From DASSSQ01 sp963839285 (GTDB taxonomy: Bacteria > Actinomycetota > Thermoleophilia > Gaiellales > Gaiellaceae), in the NCBI GenBank assembly GCA_963839285.1, contig CAWIUN010000021.1:62001-126000 (forward strand): a DNA stretch of 64,000 nucleotides, given 5' to 3'. Each line of letters starts with the position of its first letter. The stretch's first letter is position 1. The notes under the pieces were generated by a model. It was not told the DNA's origin, did no database searches, and saw only the letters and a list, made by a program, of their open reading frames with translations. A program made the translations under genes and the position numbers. This document shows, piece by piece, positions 8,649 through 15,871 of the stretch.

Positions 8649-8858
8649 TCAGAGGGCGAATCCGACGATCTCGGCCGCGCGCCCCAGCGAGGCGGCGATC
8701 GTGCCGCCGAGGAGGCCCAGCGTCAGCATGATGCCGGCGGTGAGCACGGTCAGGACGACGCCGTACTCGGCCATCGTCTGTCCGCTCTCGCCCAGGAGGC
8801 CGCGTGCGTGGGGCGCGCCGCTCTCGGCGGGCCGCCCGGTTTCGGTGGGATGGGTCAT
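8649..8858 (-). CDS. Flp-family type IVb pilin-like protein
   Basis: A 69-residue protein. A hydrophilic leader of about 24 residues ends in LLGESGQTMAEYG, the Flp-type cleavage region (cut after Gly, with Glu at the fifth position of the mature chain), followed by one hydrophobic helix of about 25 residues. Flp pilins build Tad pili used for adhesion. The usual partners (tadA, tadB, tadC, cpaB and a prepilin peptidase) are absent from the window, so this is an isolated pilin gene, or another membrane peptide with a similar leader. Confidence 0.7.
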   Translation of the reverse strand: MTHPTETGRPAESGAPHARGLLGESGQTMAEYGVVLTVLTAGIMLTLGLLGGTIAASLGRAAEIVGFAL

Positions 8859-8933
8859 GACAGTTCCGACGCCGCAGCGCGCGGTTCCTTGCCGCGGTTC
8901 ACCCGTTCGAGGGACGCCCTGCGCGCGGGCGCG

Positions 8934-9914
8934 CTACCAGCCCGGCATGCGCACCTCTTCGCGCCGCTCGCGGGCGAAGAAGTGGATGCCGTCGACGAAG
9001 CGGACCCAGTTGCAGCGGGTGCACATGATCAGCGAGTGCGTGCGGGCGCTGTCGGCCAGGTAGCGGACGCCGCGGAGCAGGTCGCCGCCGGTGACGCCGG
9101 TCGCGGCGACGACCACGTCCTGGGGCGCGAGGTCGTCGATCGTGAAGATCCGCTCCATGTCCTCGACGCCGTGCTCCTGCGCGTCGTTGATCTCGGCGCG
9201 GGAGGTCGGCCACAGCTGGGCCTGCAGCTCGCCGCCGAGGCAGCGCATCGCGGCCGCGGCCAGCACCGCCTGCCGGGTGCCGCCGATCCCGATCGCCAGG
9301 TGGTCGTTCGTGCCGCGGACCGCCGCGCTGATCGAGGAGACGACGTCGCCGTCCTGGATCAGCTTGATCCGCGCCCCGGCCTGGCGGATCTCCTCGACCA
9401 GGTCGTGGTGGCGCGGCCGGTCGAGCACGATCGCCGTCACGTCGCCGACGTTCCGGCGGAAGGCCTCTGCGATCGAGCGGACGTTGTCGGCGACGGGCTT
9501 CGCCAGCGAGATCGCCCCCTTCGCGACCGGGCCGACGGCCATCTTCCGCATGTACATGTCCGGGAGCGACGGCAGCGAACCGCGCGCCCCGACCGCGATC
9601 ATCGAGATCGCGCCGGGCCCGCCGCGGGCGACGACGGCGCCGCCCTCCATCGGGTCGATCGCGAGGTCGACCTCGTCGCCGCCGGCGCCGACCTCCGAGC
9701 CGACCGCGAGCTGCTCGCCGTCCTCGGGCGCGCCGATCACGACCCTGCCCGAGATCGGCAGCTTCGCCAGCGCCTCCGAGGCGCCGAGGAAGGCGGCCTG
9801 CTCGGCCGCGGCCTGGTCGGCGCGCCCCAGCCAGCGTGCGCCCGCGAGCGCCGCCCGCTCGCTGACGCGCGCATAGCTCTGGCAGCTGCAGACGCCCCCG
9901 CTTGCTCCGGTCAT
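8934..9914 (-). CDS. glpX: Class II fructose-1,6-bisphosphatase GlpX
   Basis: GlpX removes the 1-phosphate of fructose-1,6-bisphosphate in gluconeogenesis. The 326-residue protein shows the family's lithium-sensitive phosphatase core: GGDEVDLAIDPMEGG (metal site, with DPMEG where DPLEG is usual), ARGGPGAISMIAVG, IQDGDV, GIGGTRQAV, and the C-terminal VVAATGVTGGDLL. Its ATG overlaps the TGA of the 2-phosphoglycerate kinase gene (ATGA), placing it last in a four-gene operon. The operon context suggests phosphorylated three- and six-carbon pools are managed together. Confidence 0.93.
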   Translation of the reverse strand: MTGASGGVCSCQSYARVSERAALAGARWLGRADQAAAEQAAFLGASEALAKLPISGRVVIGAPEDGEQLAVGSEVGAGGDEVDLAIDPMEGGAVVARGGPGAISMIAVGARGSLPSLPDMYMRKMAVGPVAKGAISLAKPVADNVRSIAEAFRRNVGDVTAIVLDRPRHHDLVEEIRQAGARIKLIQDGDVVSSISAAVRGTNDHLAIGIGGTRQAVLAAAAMRCLGGELQAQLWPTSRAEINDAQEHGVEDMERIFTIDDLAPQDVVVAATGVTGGDLLRGVRYLADSARTHSLIMCTRCNWVRFVDGIHFFARERREEVRMPGW

Positions 9915-10817
9915 GCGTGGACCAGGCTATCCGCCCCGGCGAGGACGAGCTCCATGACGGTGCCGACGGACCGCTCCATGTCCTCGTTCTCGATCACCGG
10001 GACGCCGCTCCGGCGCGCCCGCTCGACGATGTACTGCTGGATTCGCCGGATGTCGTCGAGCGACGACAGGTACTTCTCCATCGGGCGGACGCCGTCCGAG
10101 ACCACGTCGCGGGTCGTGAAGTGGCTCGGCGTGCCGGTCCTCGCTCTCGATCGCGAGCACGCAGTGGACGACGAGGGCGCCCTCGATCTGCTGCGGCAGC
10201 ATCCCGGGGACGAGGTGGACGCCCTCGAGCACCATCGACCACCCCTCCTCGAGCGCCCGCTCGATCGCCGCCTTGACGCCGGTGAGCACGTTGCGCGTCT
10301 GGTCGAGGAAGCCGAGCAGCGTCGGGTCGCCGGTCTCGGAGTCGGCGACGGCGTGGCCCGCGTCGAAGCTCGAGTAGTGGATCGAGGGCATGAACTCCTT
10401 CGAGAAGAAGGCGCGCATCGTCTGACGGACGAAGTCGGTCGAGGTGACGCGGGTGATCCCGAGCCGGTGAGCGGCCTCCGTCGCGACGGTCGACTTGCCG
10501 GTTCCGGTCGCCCCGCCGACGAGCAGGATCACCGGCTGGTCGAGCTGCTGCAGCTCCCCGTAGCGGCGGAGCCGGCGCATCGTCTGCTCCCCCTGGCCTC
10601 TGCCGAGCACGTCGACGGCGAGCTCGTGCACGCGGTCGAGGTCGACCTCGTCGGCGCCCGTCGCCTCCAGGTCGGCCTCGATCCGCCGCGCCAGCTCGTA
10701 GGCACGGAAGGTCGGGACGCCGGTGACCATCAGCGCGCGCGCCATCAGCCCCTTCGAGTACGGGAGCCCGGTGCGGCCGCCGAGGGGCAGCGGCTCGGTG
10801 TGGCGCCGCTCGGTCAC
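9911..10817 (-). CDS. 2-phosphoglycerate kinase (cDPG pathway), frame break
   Basis: This family makes 2,3-diphosphoglycerate from 2-phosphoglycerate and ATP, the first step to cyclic 2,3-diphosphoglycerate in methanogens. An ATP-cone-like N-terminus (YSKGLMARALMVTGV, residues about 20-35) precedes a P-loop GGATGTGKST near 100, then TSTDFVR and LEGVHLVPG. The reading frame breaks near 10127, after HCVLAIESED. The other frame continues with FTTRDVVSDGVRPMEKYL and IRRIQQYIVERARRSGVPVI, as expected for the family, so it is reported as one gene of about 301 residues. It starts at GTG 10817, overlapping the cDPG synthetase stop. The break is probably a sequencing error. Confidence 0.85.
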
Positions 10818-11986
10818 CGCGCGGCCCCGTCGAGCAGGTCGAGCAGCAGCGCGTCGAGGTCGGGCTCGCCCGTGACCGGCACCACCTCGTTCTCGGCGAA
10901 GACGAGCGCCGCGCCACGCGCCCGCGCCGCCTCGGCGACGACGTCGATCGCAGCTGCCTTGATCTCGACCACGAACACCTCCGCGTCTGCCCGGCGTACA
11001 TCCTCCCGCAACACGGCCCGGTCCGCGAGCGCCCGGGACACGAACCGGACGCCGTCGAGGTGGTCGACCGGCGCGGGCCCGGTGGTGAAGACGGCCGCGG
11101 AGCGCCCCGCGAGCGGCTCGACCGGCCGCAGCCGCAGGCCGAAGCGCACGACCGGCTTGCCGAGCGCACGGGTCGCCTCGGCGACCGGCTCGTGCATCGT
11201 CAGCACGAGGTCGCTGATCAGGACGCGGTAGGCGTTCAGCCCCGACTCGACGTCGTGCGCGACGAGGACCCTGGCGCCGGTCGCGATCGGCGGGATCGTC
11301 GCGCCGCTGCCGTCGAAGATGACCGCGTCCGGGCTCCGCGACGCGGCGAGCCTGGCCCCCTCGAGCACGTTCGAGACGAAGGGCGCGCCCGCCATGCCGC
11401 CCCCGCAGCGGCGGCAGCCGATCGTGACGACGCCGGTGAGCGCGGCCGTCTCCAGGTAGTCGGAGGCGGCGTGGTCGCCGCGCCGCGCGAGCTCGAGCAG
11501 GTCGTCCACGGTCGGCGCGACCTCGGCGACGACCGGCTCGCGCGGCCCGCCGCGGCCCATCGAGACGACGACGACGTCGCGGTCGCGGGCATAGAGGCGG
11601 GCCAGGTGCCCGGTGACCGCGGTCTTGCCGACGCGCTTGCCGGTGCCGATCACCGCGACCGACGGCAGCGCGAAGGGCGCGAGCTCCGGCGGGTCGAAGC
11701 GGAAGTCCGCGCCCTCGTAGCGCGCGCCCGCCGCGAGCGCGCGCGAGGCCCAGAGCAGCCGCTCGCGCGGCGAGAGCACCGGCTCGTCCGAGAGATCGAC
11801 GACGACGTCCGGCGCGGCCTCCTCGAGCGAGCCGACCAGCGGCACGCCGTAGTCCTCCCCGCCGCGCAGCTTCTCCGTGCCGCCGAGCATGAGCGCGCCG
11901 ACGACCTCGTACGGCAGCTCGCGGAGGGCGTCGCGGACGACCGGTGGGTAGTGCTCTCCGTCGATCAGCGCGACCGCGCGCGTCAC
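10814..11986 (-). CDS. Cyclic 2,3-diphosphoglycerate synthetase
   Basis: This family closes 2,3-diphosphoglycerate to cyclic 2,3-diphosphoglycerate with ATP; the product is a phosphate store and protein stabiliser in thermophilic methanogens. The 390-residue protein begins RAVALIDGEHYPPVV. It has a P-loop IGTGKRVGKTAVTGHLA (about 155-172), a CRRCGGG motif, and FDGSGATIPPIATGAR. It starts at GTG 11986, overlapping the phosphoesterase stop (GTGA), and its stop overlaps the start of 2-phosphoglycerate kinase. The archaeal enzyme is somewhat longer (about 460). Adjacency of the only two dedicated cDPG enzymes strongly supports the call; product formation is not proven. Confidence 0.87.
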   Translation of the reverse strand: MTRAVALIDGEHYPPVVRDALRELPYEVVGALMLGGTEKLRGGEDYGVPLVGSLEEAAPDVVVDLSDEPVLSPRERLLWASRALAAGARYEGADFRFDPPELAPFALPSVAVIGTGKRVGKTAVTGHLARLYARDRDVVVVSMGRGGPREPVVAEVAPTVDDLLELARRGDHAASDYLETAALTGVVTIGCRRCGGGMAGAPFVSNVLEGARLAASRSPDAVIFDGSGATIPPIATGARVLVAHDVESGLNAYRVLISDLVLTMHEPVAEATRALGKPVVRFGLRLRPVEPLAGRSAAVFTTGPAPVDHLDGVRFVSRALADRAVLREDVRRADAEVFVVEIKAAAIDVVAEAARARGAALVFAENEVVPVTGEPDLDALLLDLLDGAAR

Positions 11987-12795
11987 TCGCGGCCCGAGAC
12001 TTCCCGCTCGATCCGCGCCGTGTACTTCTCGTACGCGTAGGTCTCGGTGTCGAACTGGATGATCTTCTCCTGCCCGTGGAACGGGTAGCGGCGCCAGATG
12101 TCGACGTGCGAGCCGGAGACCTCGATCACGTTGTAACAGGGCCGCGTGTGGCCGCGGAGGCGCAGCGAGGAGACCGTGCCGGTGTTGACGACGAACATGT
12201 TCTCGAGCCGCCAGGCGTACGGCACGTGCTTGTGGCCGGAGAGGACGAGGTGGACGCCGCTCCGGAGCAGGCACTCGATCGCGTCGCCGGCGTCGTAGAC
12301 GACGTTCCGCTCGCGACCGGTTCCCGGAACGGGCAGCAGGTGATGGTGGAGGACGAAGATCTTCAGCGTCGGCTCGCCGACCGCGAACTCCTCCTCGATC
12401 CAGGGGTAGCGGCCGCGCCCGATCTGCCCGTGGTCGAGGTCGGGCTCGGTCGAGTCGACGGCGACGATCGAGACGTCGTCCTTCCGCAGGACCGAGTTGC
12501 GCGAGCCGAACAGACCCTCGAAGTGGACGTAGCCGACGTTGCGCGAGTCGTGGTTGCCGGGGATGATCACGAGCTCGCGGCACTCGAGCCGGTCGAGGTA
12601 GGCCTTCGCCGCCGCGTACTCCTCCTTGTAGCCGAACGTCGTCAGGTCGCCCGAGCAGACGACGATGTCGGGCTGCATGTCGTTGATCTCGGCGATCGCC
12701 CGCTCGAGCAGGTTCGGCAGGAAGTAGGGGCCGCCGCAGTGGACGTCCGAGATGTGCGCGATCACGAACGGGCCGCCGTCACGTCCCTCGGGCAT
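11983..12795 (-). CDS. Calcineurin-like metallophosphoesterase
   Basis: A 270-residue two-metal phosphoesterase with the complete motif series: DVHC (D-x-H), GDLT, GNHD, HHH and GHKHVP. It has no signal peptide, so it acts in the cytoplasm. It is the first gene of the cDPG operon, with TAGACT 6 bases before its ATG, and overlaps the synthetase start by 4 bases. An attractive inference is that it hydrolyses cDPG or 2,3-diphosphoglycerate, giving the operon both a synthesis and a breakdown arm. The sequence alone does not fix its substrate. Confidence 0.88.
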   Translation of the reverse strand: MPEGRDGGPFVIAHISDVHCGGPYFLPNLLERAIAEINDMQPDIVVCSGDLTTFGYKEEYAAAKAYLDRLECRELVIIPGNHDSRNVGYVHFEGLFGSRNSVLRKDDVSIVAVDSTEPDLDHGQIGRGRYPWIEEEFAVGEPTLKIFVLHHHLLPVPGTGRERNVVYDAGDAIECLLRSGVHLVLSGHKHVPYAWRLENMFVVNTGTVSSLRLRGHTRPCYNVIEVSGSHVDIWRRYPFHGQEKIIQFDTETYAYEKYTARIEREVSGRE

Positions 12796-12881
12796 GGGGT
12801 GAGTCTAGAAGCGCGGCGTGTGTAGCGCCCGGCGGAGCGGGGACGAGAGGACTGTCCGAAGCCGTTGCTACCCTTGCTTTG

Positions 12882-13250
12882 GTGCCACCAGAAATCCCTG
12901 ATTTCCAGGCATATCGTGGAACCGAGCCGCCGCGGTTCGCGCACGAGGCGGAGGTCGAGTACGCCAAGATCCTCGACTACCACGGCGTGCCGTGGCAGTA
13001 CGAGCCGCGGACGTTCGTGCTCGAGCGGGACGAGGAGGGCCGCGTCGTCGAGGCGTTCACGCCCGACTTCTACTTGCCCGAGCAGGACCTGTTCATCGAG
13101 GTGACGGTGATGAAGCAGTCGCTCGTGACCCGCAAGAACCGCAAGCTGCGCAAGCTCCGGCAGCTCTATCCGGAGGTGCGGATCAAGCTCTTCTACAAGC
13201 GCGACCTCGAGCGCCTCGCGCAGCGGTACGGCCTGAAGCTGGCGAGCTGA
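12882..13250 (+). CDS. PD-(D/E)XK-like nuclease-fold protein
   Basis: A 122-residue protein with the restriction-endonuclease-like core: an early Glu in FAHEAEVEYAKIL, then TPDFYLP, then IEVT with Lys shortly after, followed by a basic helix RKNRKLRKLRQLYPEVRI. This is the E-PD-ExT/K pattern of small nuclease-fold proteins of unknown role. GTG 12882 is chosen because TACCCT (12869-12874) ends 7 bases upstream; a TTG three bases earlier is possible. The phosphoribosyltransferase gene follows after 35 bases, suggesting an operon linked to nucleotide or nucleic-acid turnover. Confidence 0.72.
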   Translation: MPPEIPDFQAYRGTEPPRFAHEAEVEYAKILDYHGVPWQYEPRTFVLERDEEGRVVEAFTPDFYLPEQDLFIEVTVMKQSLVTRKNRKLRKLRQLYPEVRIKLFYKRDLERLAQRYGLKLAS

Positions 13251-13285
13251 CGCGTGCGCGGGCGAGACGGAGCGCGGCGGGGCTA

Positions 13286-13834
13286 GTGCTGGGCGACGAG
13301 CGGATCGGCGAGATCTACCTCGGCGCGGACGAGATCGCGAGCCGCGTCGGCGAGCTCGGCGCCGAGATCGCCGCGGACTACGCCGACCTCGAGCCCCTGC
13401 TCGTCGGCTCGCTGAAGGCGGGGGTCGTCTTCACGGTCGACCTCTCGCGCGCGACCCCGATCCTGCACCACCTCGACTTCGTCGAGATCGCCGGCTACGG
13501 GCCGGGCCAGGACACGGGCGGCCATTCGCAGATCCGCTTCCTCAAGGACCTCGACGAGGAGATCCAGGGACGGCACGTGCTGCTCGTCGAGGAGGTCGTC
13601 GACACGGGGCTGACGCTCAACTACCTGACGCGCAGCTTCGGGCTCCGCGGCCCCGCGTCCCTCGGCGTCGTCGCGCTCTTCGACCGGCCCTACCGGCGCC
13701 TCGTCGAGGACCTGCCGCTCCGCTACGTCGGCTTCACGATCCCGGACGAGTTCTTCGTCGGCTACGGCTTCGACCTCGAGGAGCGCTACCGGAACCTGCC
13801 CGACCTGCACCTGCTGCGGGCGCAGGCGGCCTGA
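13286..13834 (+). CDS. Hypoxanthine/guanine phosphoribosyltransferase family protein
   Basis: A 182-residue type I phosphoribosyltransferase. The PRPP-binding signature VLLVEEVVDTGLTL is intact, as is SLKAGVVF (PPi loop), and YVGFTIPDEFFVGYGFD is the hypoxanthine phosphoribosyltransferase C-terminal hood. It would salvage hypoxanthine or guanine to the monophosphate. The GTG start at 13286 gives the expected N-terminus (ERIGEIYLGADEIASRV). The usual actinobacterial neighbours tilS and ftsH are absent, so assignment as the main Hpt is likely but not certain. Confidence 0.85.
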   Translation: MLGDERIGEIYLGADEIASRVGELGAEIAADYADLEPLLVGSLKAGVVFTVDLSRATPILHHLDFVEIAGYGPGQDTGGHSQIRFLKDLDEEIQGRHVLLVEEVVDTGLTLNYLTRSFGLRGPASLGVVALFDRPYRRLVEDLPLRYVGFTIPDEFFVGYGFDLEERYRNLPDLHLLRAQAA

Positions 13835-13864
13835 GCGCGATCTCCCGGCCGGTCTTTAGTCGGT

Positions 13865-13889
13865 CCTAACGGTTTAGGTTAGGCTAAAA
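13865..13889 (+). promoter_or_regulatory. DtxR/IdeR/MntR-type metal box over the mntH promoter
   Basis: TTAGGTTAGGCTAA at 13874-13887 matches the first 14 positions of the 19-bp consensus of iron- or manganese-responsive DtxR-family repressors, including the palindromic core TTAG-G-CTAA. An upstream CCTAA (13865-13869) pairs with TTAGG. The core contains TAGGCT (13880-13885), which lies 10 bases before the ATG and can serve as the -10 box, so a bound repressor would block the promoter directly. Confidence 0.7.
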
Positions 13890-13895
13890 CGTGTG

Positions 13896-15170
13896 ATGGC
13901 GACACGCGTGGCGGCGGACGAACGGACGATCGGGGCCGGCGAGCGAGTCCTGGGCGGACAGAGCCGCTTCCGGCTGCTGCCCTTCCTCGGGCCCGCGTTC
14001 ATCGCCGCGGTCGCCTACATCGATCCCGGCAACTTCGCGACCAACATCGCCGGCGGCTCGAAGTACGGCTACACGCTGCTCTGGGTGATCCTCGCCTCGA
14101 ACCTGATGGCGATGCTGATCCAGACGCTGTCGGCGAAGCTCGGGATCGCGACGGGCCGCAACCTGCCCGAGGTCTGCCGCGACCAGTTCTCGCGCCGCAC
14201 CTCGATCGGGCTCTGGCTGCAGGCGGAGGCGATCGCGATGGCGACCGACCTGGCCGAGTTCCTCGGTGCCGCGATCGGCTTCAACCTGCTCTTCGGGATC
14301 GGCCTCTTCCCGGCGGCGATCCTGACGGCGATCGCGTCGTTCGCGATCCTCGGCCTGCAGCGCTGGGGCTTCCGGCCGCTCGAGGCGACGATCGCGGCGA
14401 TCGTCGGCGTGATCGGCGTCTGCTACGTGGCCGAGATCTTCATGGCGAAGCCGCCGTTCGGCACGGTCGCGACGCACGCCGTCCTGCCGCAGTTCGCGGG
14501 CGGCGACTCGCTGCTGCTCGCGGTCGGGATCCTCGGCGCGACGGTGATGCCGCACGTGATCTACCTGCACTCGGCGCTGCTGCAGGACCGGATCGTCCCG
14601 GAGAGCGACGACGAGGCCCGGCGGCTGCTCCGCTACACGCGGATCGACGTCGTCGTGGCGATGACGCTGGCCGGCCTGATCAACATGGCGATGCTCGTGA
14701 TGGCCGCGTCGACCTTCTTCGGCAGCGGCCTGCGCGACATCGACTCGATCGAGGGCGCCCACCGCACGCTCGAGCCGATCCTCGGCCCGGCCGCCGGCAC
14801 GCTCTTCGCGCTGGCGCTGCTCGGCTCCGGCCTCTCGAGCTCGGCGGTCGGCACGCTCGCCGGGCAGGTCGTCATGCAGGGGTTCGTCCGCCGGAGGATC
14901 CCGATCTGGGTCCGGCGCGGGCTGACGATGGCGCCCGCGTTCGTCGCGATCGGGCTCGGCGCCGACACGACGAAGACGCTCGTGATCAGCCAGGTCGTGC
15001 TCTCGTTCGGGATCCCGTTCGCGCTGATCCCGCTCGTCGTCTTCACGAGCCGGCGCTCGATCATGGGCGTCCTCGTCAACCGCCGCGGGACGACCGTGGC
15101 CGCGGGCGCCGTGGCGGCGCTGATCGTCTCGCTGAACGTCTTCCTGATCGCCCAGACCTTCGGGATCTGA
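13896..15170 (+). CDS. mntH: NRAMP family Mn(II)/Fe(II) transporter
   Basis: A 424-residue inner-membrane transporter with about 11 hydrophobic segments. The NRAMP signatures are present: the metal-binding DPGN in YIDPGNFATN of helix 1, and the MPHVIYLHS motif of helix 6. The family imports Mn2+ or Fe2+ with protons. The ATG at 13896 is preferred over the GTG directly before it. A DtxR/MntR-type box overlaps the promoter, so repression by sufficient metal is expected. The stop overlaps the start of the downstream hydrolase by one base (TGATG). Confidence 0.92.
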   Translation: MATRVAADERTIGAGERVLGGQSRFRLLPFLGPAFIAAVAYIDPGNFATNIAGGSKYGYTLLWVILASNLMAMLIQTLSAKLGIATGRNLPEVCRDQFSRRTSIGLWLQAEAIAMATDLAEFLGAAIGFNLLFGIGLFPAAILTAIASFAILGLQRWGFRPLEATIAAIVGVIGVCYVAEIFMAKPPFGTVATHAVLPQFAGGDSLLLAVGILGATVMPHVIYLHSALLQDRIVPESDDEARRLLRYTRIDVVVAMTLAGLINMAMLVMAASTFFGSGLRDIDSIEGAHRTLEPILGPAAGTLFALALLGSGLSSSAVGTLAGQVVMQGFVRRRIPIWVRRGLTMAPAFVAIGLGADTTKTLVISQVVLSFGIPFALIPLVVFTSRRSIMGVLVNRRGTTVAAGAVAALIVSLNVFLIAQTFGI

Positions 15171-15776
15171 TGCGGCTGCTCGTGCTGCACGGGGCGAGCT
15201 CGTCCGGCGCCGCCTACGCCGACCTCGTCGCGGCCGCCGCCGCCCGCGGCCTCGAGGCGGCCGCGCCGGACCTGCCCGGGCACGGCGCCCGGCGCGGGGA
15301 GCCGCTCGACGGCCGCGTGCTCGAGGAGCTGCGGCCGCTCGCCGGGCCGGACGTCGCCCTCGTCGGGCACAGCTTCGGCGGCTATCTGGCGCTTCGGCTC
15401 GCGGCCGACGTGCGACGTGGCCGCCGTCGTCGCCTTCGCGCCGACCGCCGACGAGCTCGTCGCGGAGCGGTTCCGCGGCTGGGACGCGACGGTGGACGCG
15501 GCCCCGTTCGCAGCCTGGCTGACGGAGCACGACACCTACGCCGCCGCCGCCGGGCTCGCCTGCCCGGTGCTCTACGTCCATGCCTCGGACGACGACCGGA
15601 TCCCGCTCGCGCACGTCGAGCGCCTGCACCGGCTGACGCCCGGGTCGCGGCTCGTCGTCGCCGGCGCCGGCGGTCATTCCGGGCCGCCGCACGACCCCGC
15701 CTGCCAGGCGCTCGCACTCGACTGGCTGGGCTCGCCCGGCCTGCCGTATCCGGATCCCGGCCGGCCCCGTTTATGA
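15170..15776 (+). CDS. Alpha/beta hydrolase, frame break
   Basis: A small alpha/beta hydrolase of about 200 residues. The N-terminal part reads LLVLHGASSSGAAYADL (oxyanion region) and reaches the nucleophile elbow GHSFGGYLAL. The frame breaks near 15412, and the other frame supplies VVAFAPTADELVAE, the acid HASDDDRIPLAHV and the histidine region AGGHSGPP, completing a Ser-Asp-His triad. Reported as one gene; the break is probably a sequencing error. It is coupled to mntH by a one-base overlap. The substrate is unknown. Confidence 0.75.
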
Positions 15777-15784
15777 TTTGGAAA

Positions 15785-15809
15785 TCGGGAACAGCCCTCC
15801 CGTTCCCGA
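15785..15809. terminator. Hairpin downstream of the hydrolase, 8-bp stem
   Basis: TCGGGAAC (15785-15792) and GTTCCCGA (15802-15809) form a perfect stem with a 9-base loop, just after the hydrolase stop at 15776 and before the convergent M23 gene end at 15872. On the minus strand the stem is followed by ATTTCC, slightly U-rich. A likely shared terminator region. Confidence 0.45.
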
Positions 15810-15831
15810 CCCATCGTCTCCCGACGACGCC

Positions 15832-15854
15832 GACCGCCTCCCCCCGGGGCGGTC
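15832..15854. terminator. Second hairpin between hydrolase and M23 peptidase genes
   Basis: GACCGCC (15832-15838) and GGCGGTC (15848-15854) pair, with two more inner pairs possible. On the plus strand it is followed by GCGCGTTTG. Together with the hairpin at 15785 it fills most of the 95-base gap between convergent genes. Confidence 0.45.
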
Positions 15855-15871
15855 GCGCGTTTGTAGGCCCC

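Noticed and set aside
8808..11231. An 807-codon plus-strand frame opposite the glpX/cDPG operon
   Set aside because: Composition is that of a shadow frame; the minus-strand genes explain the region fully.
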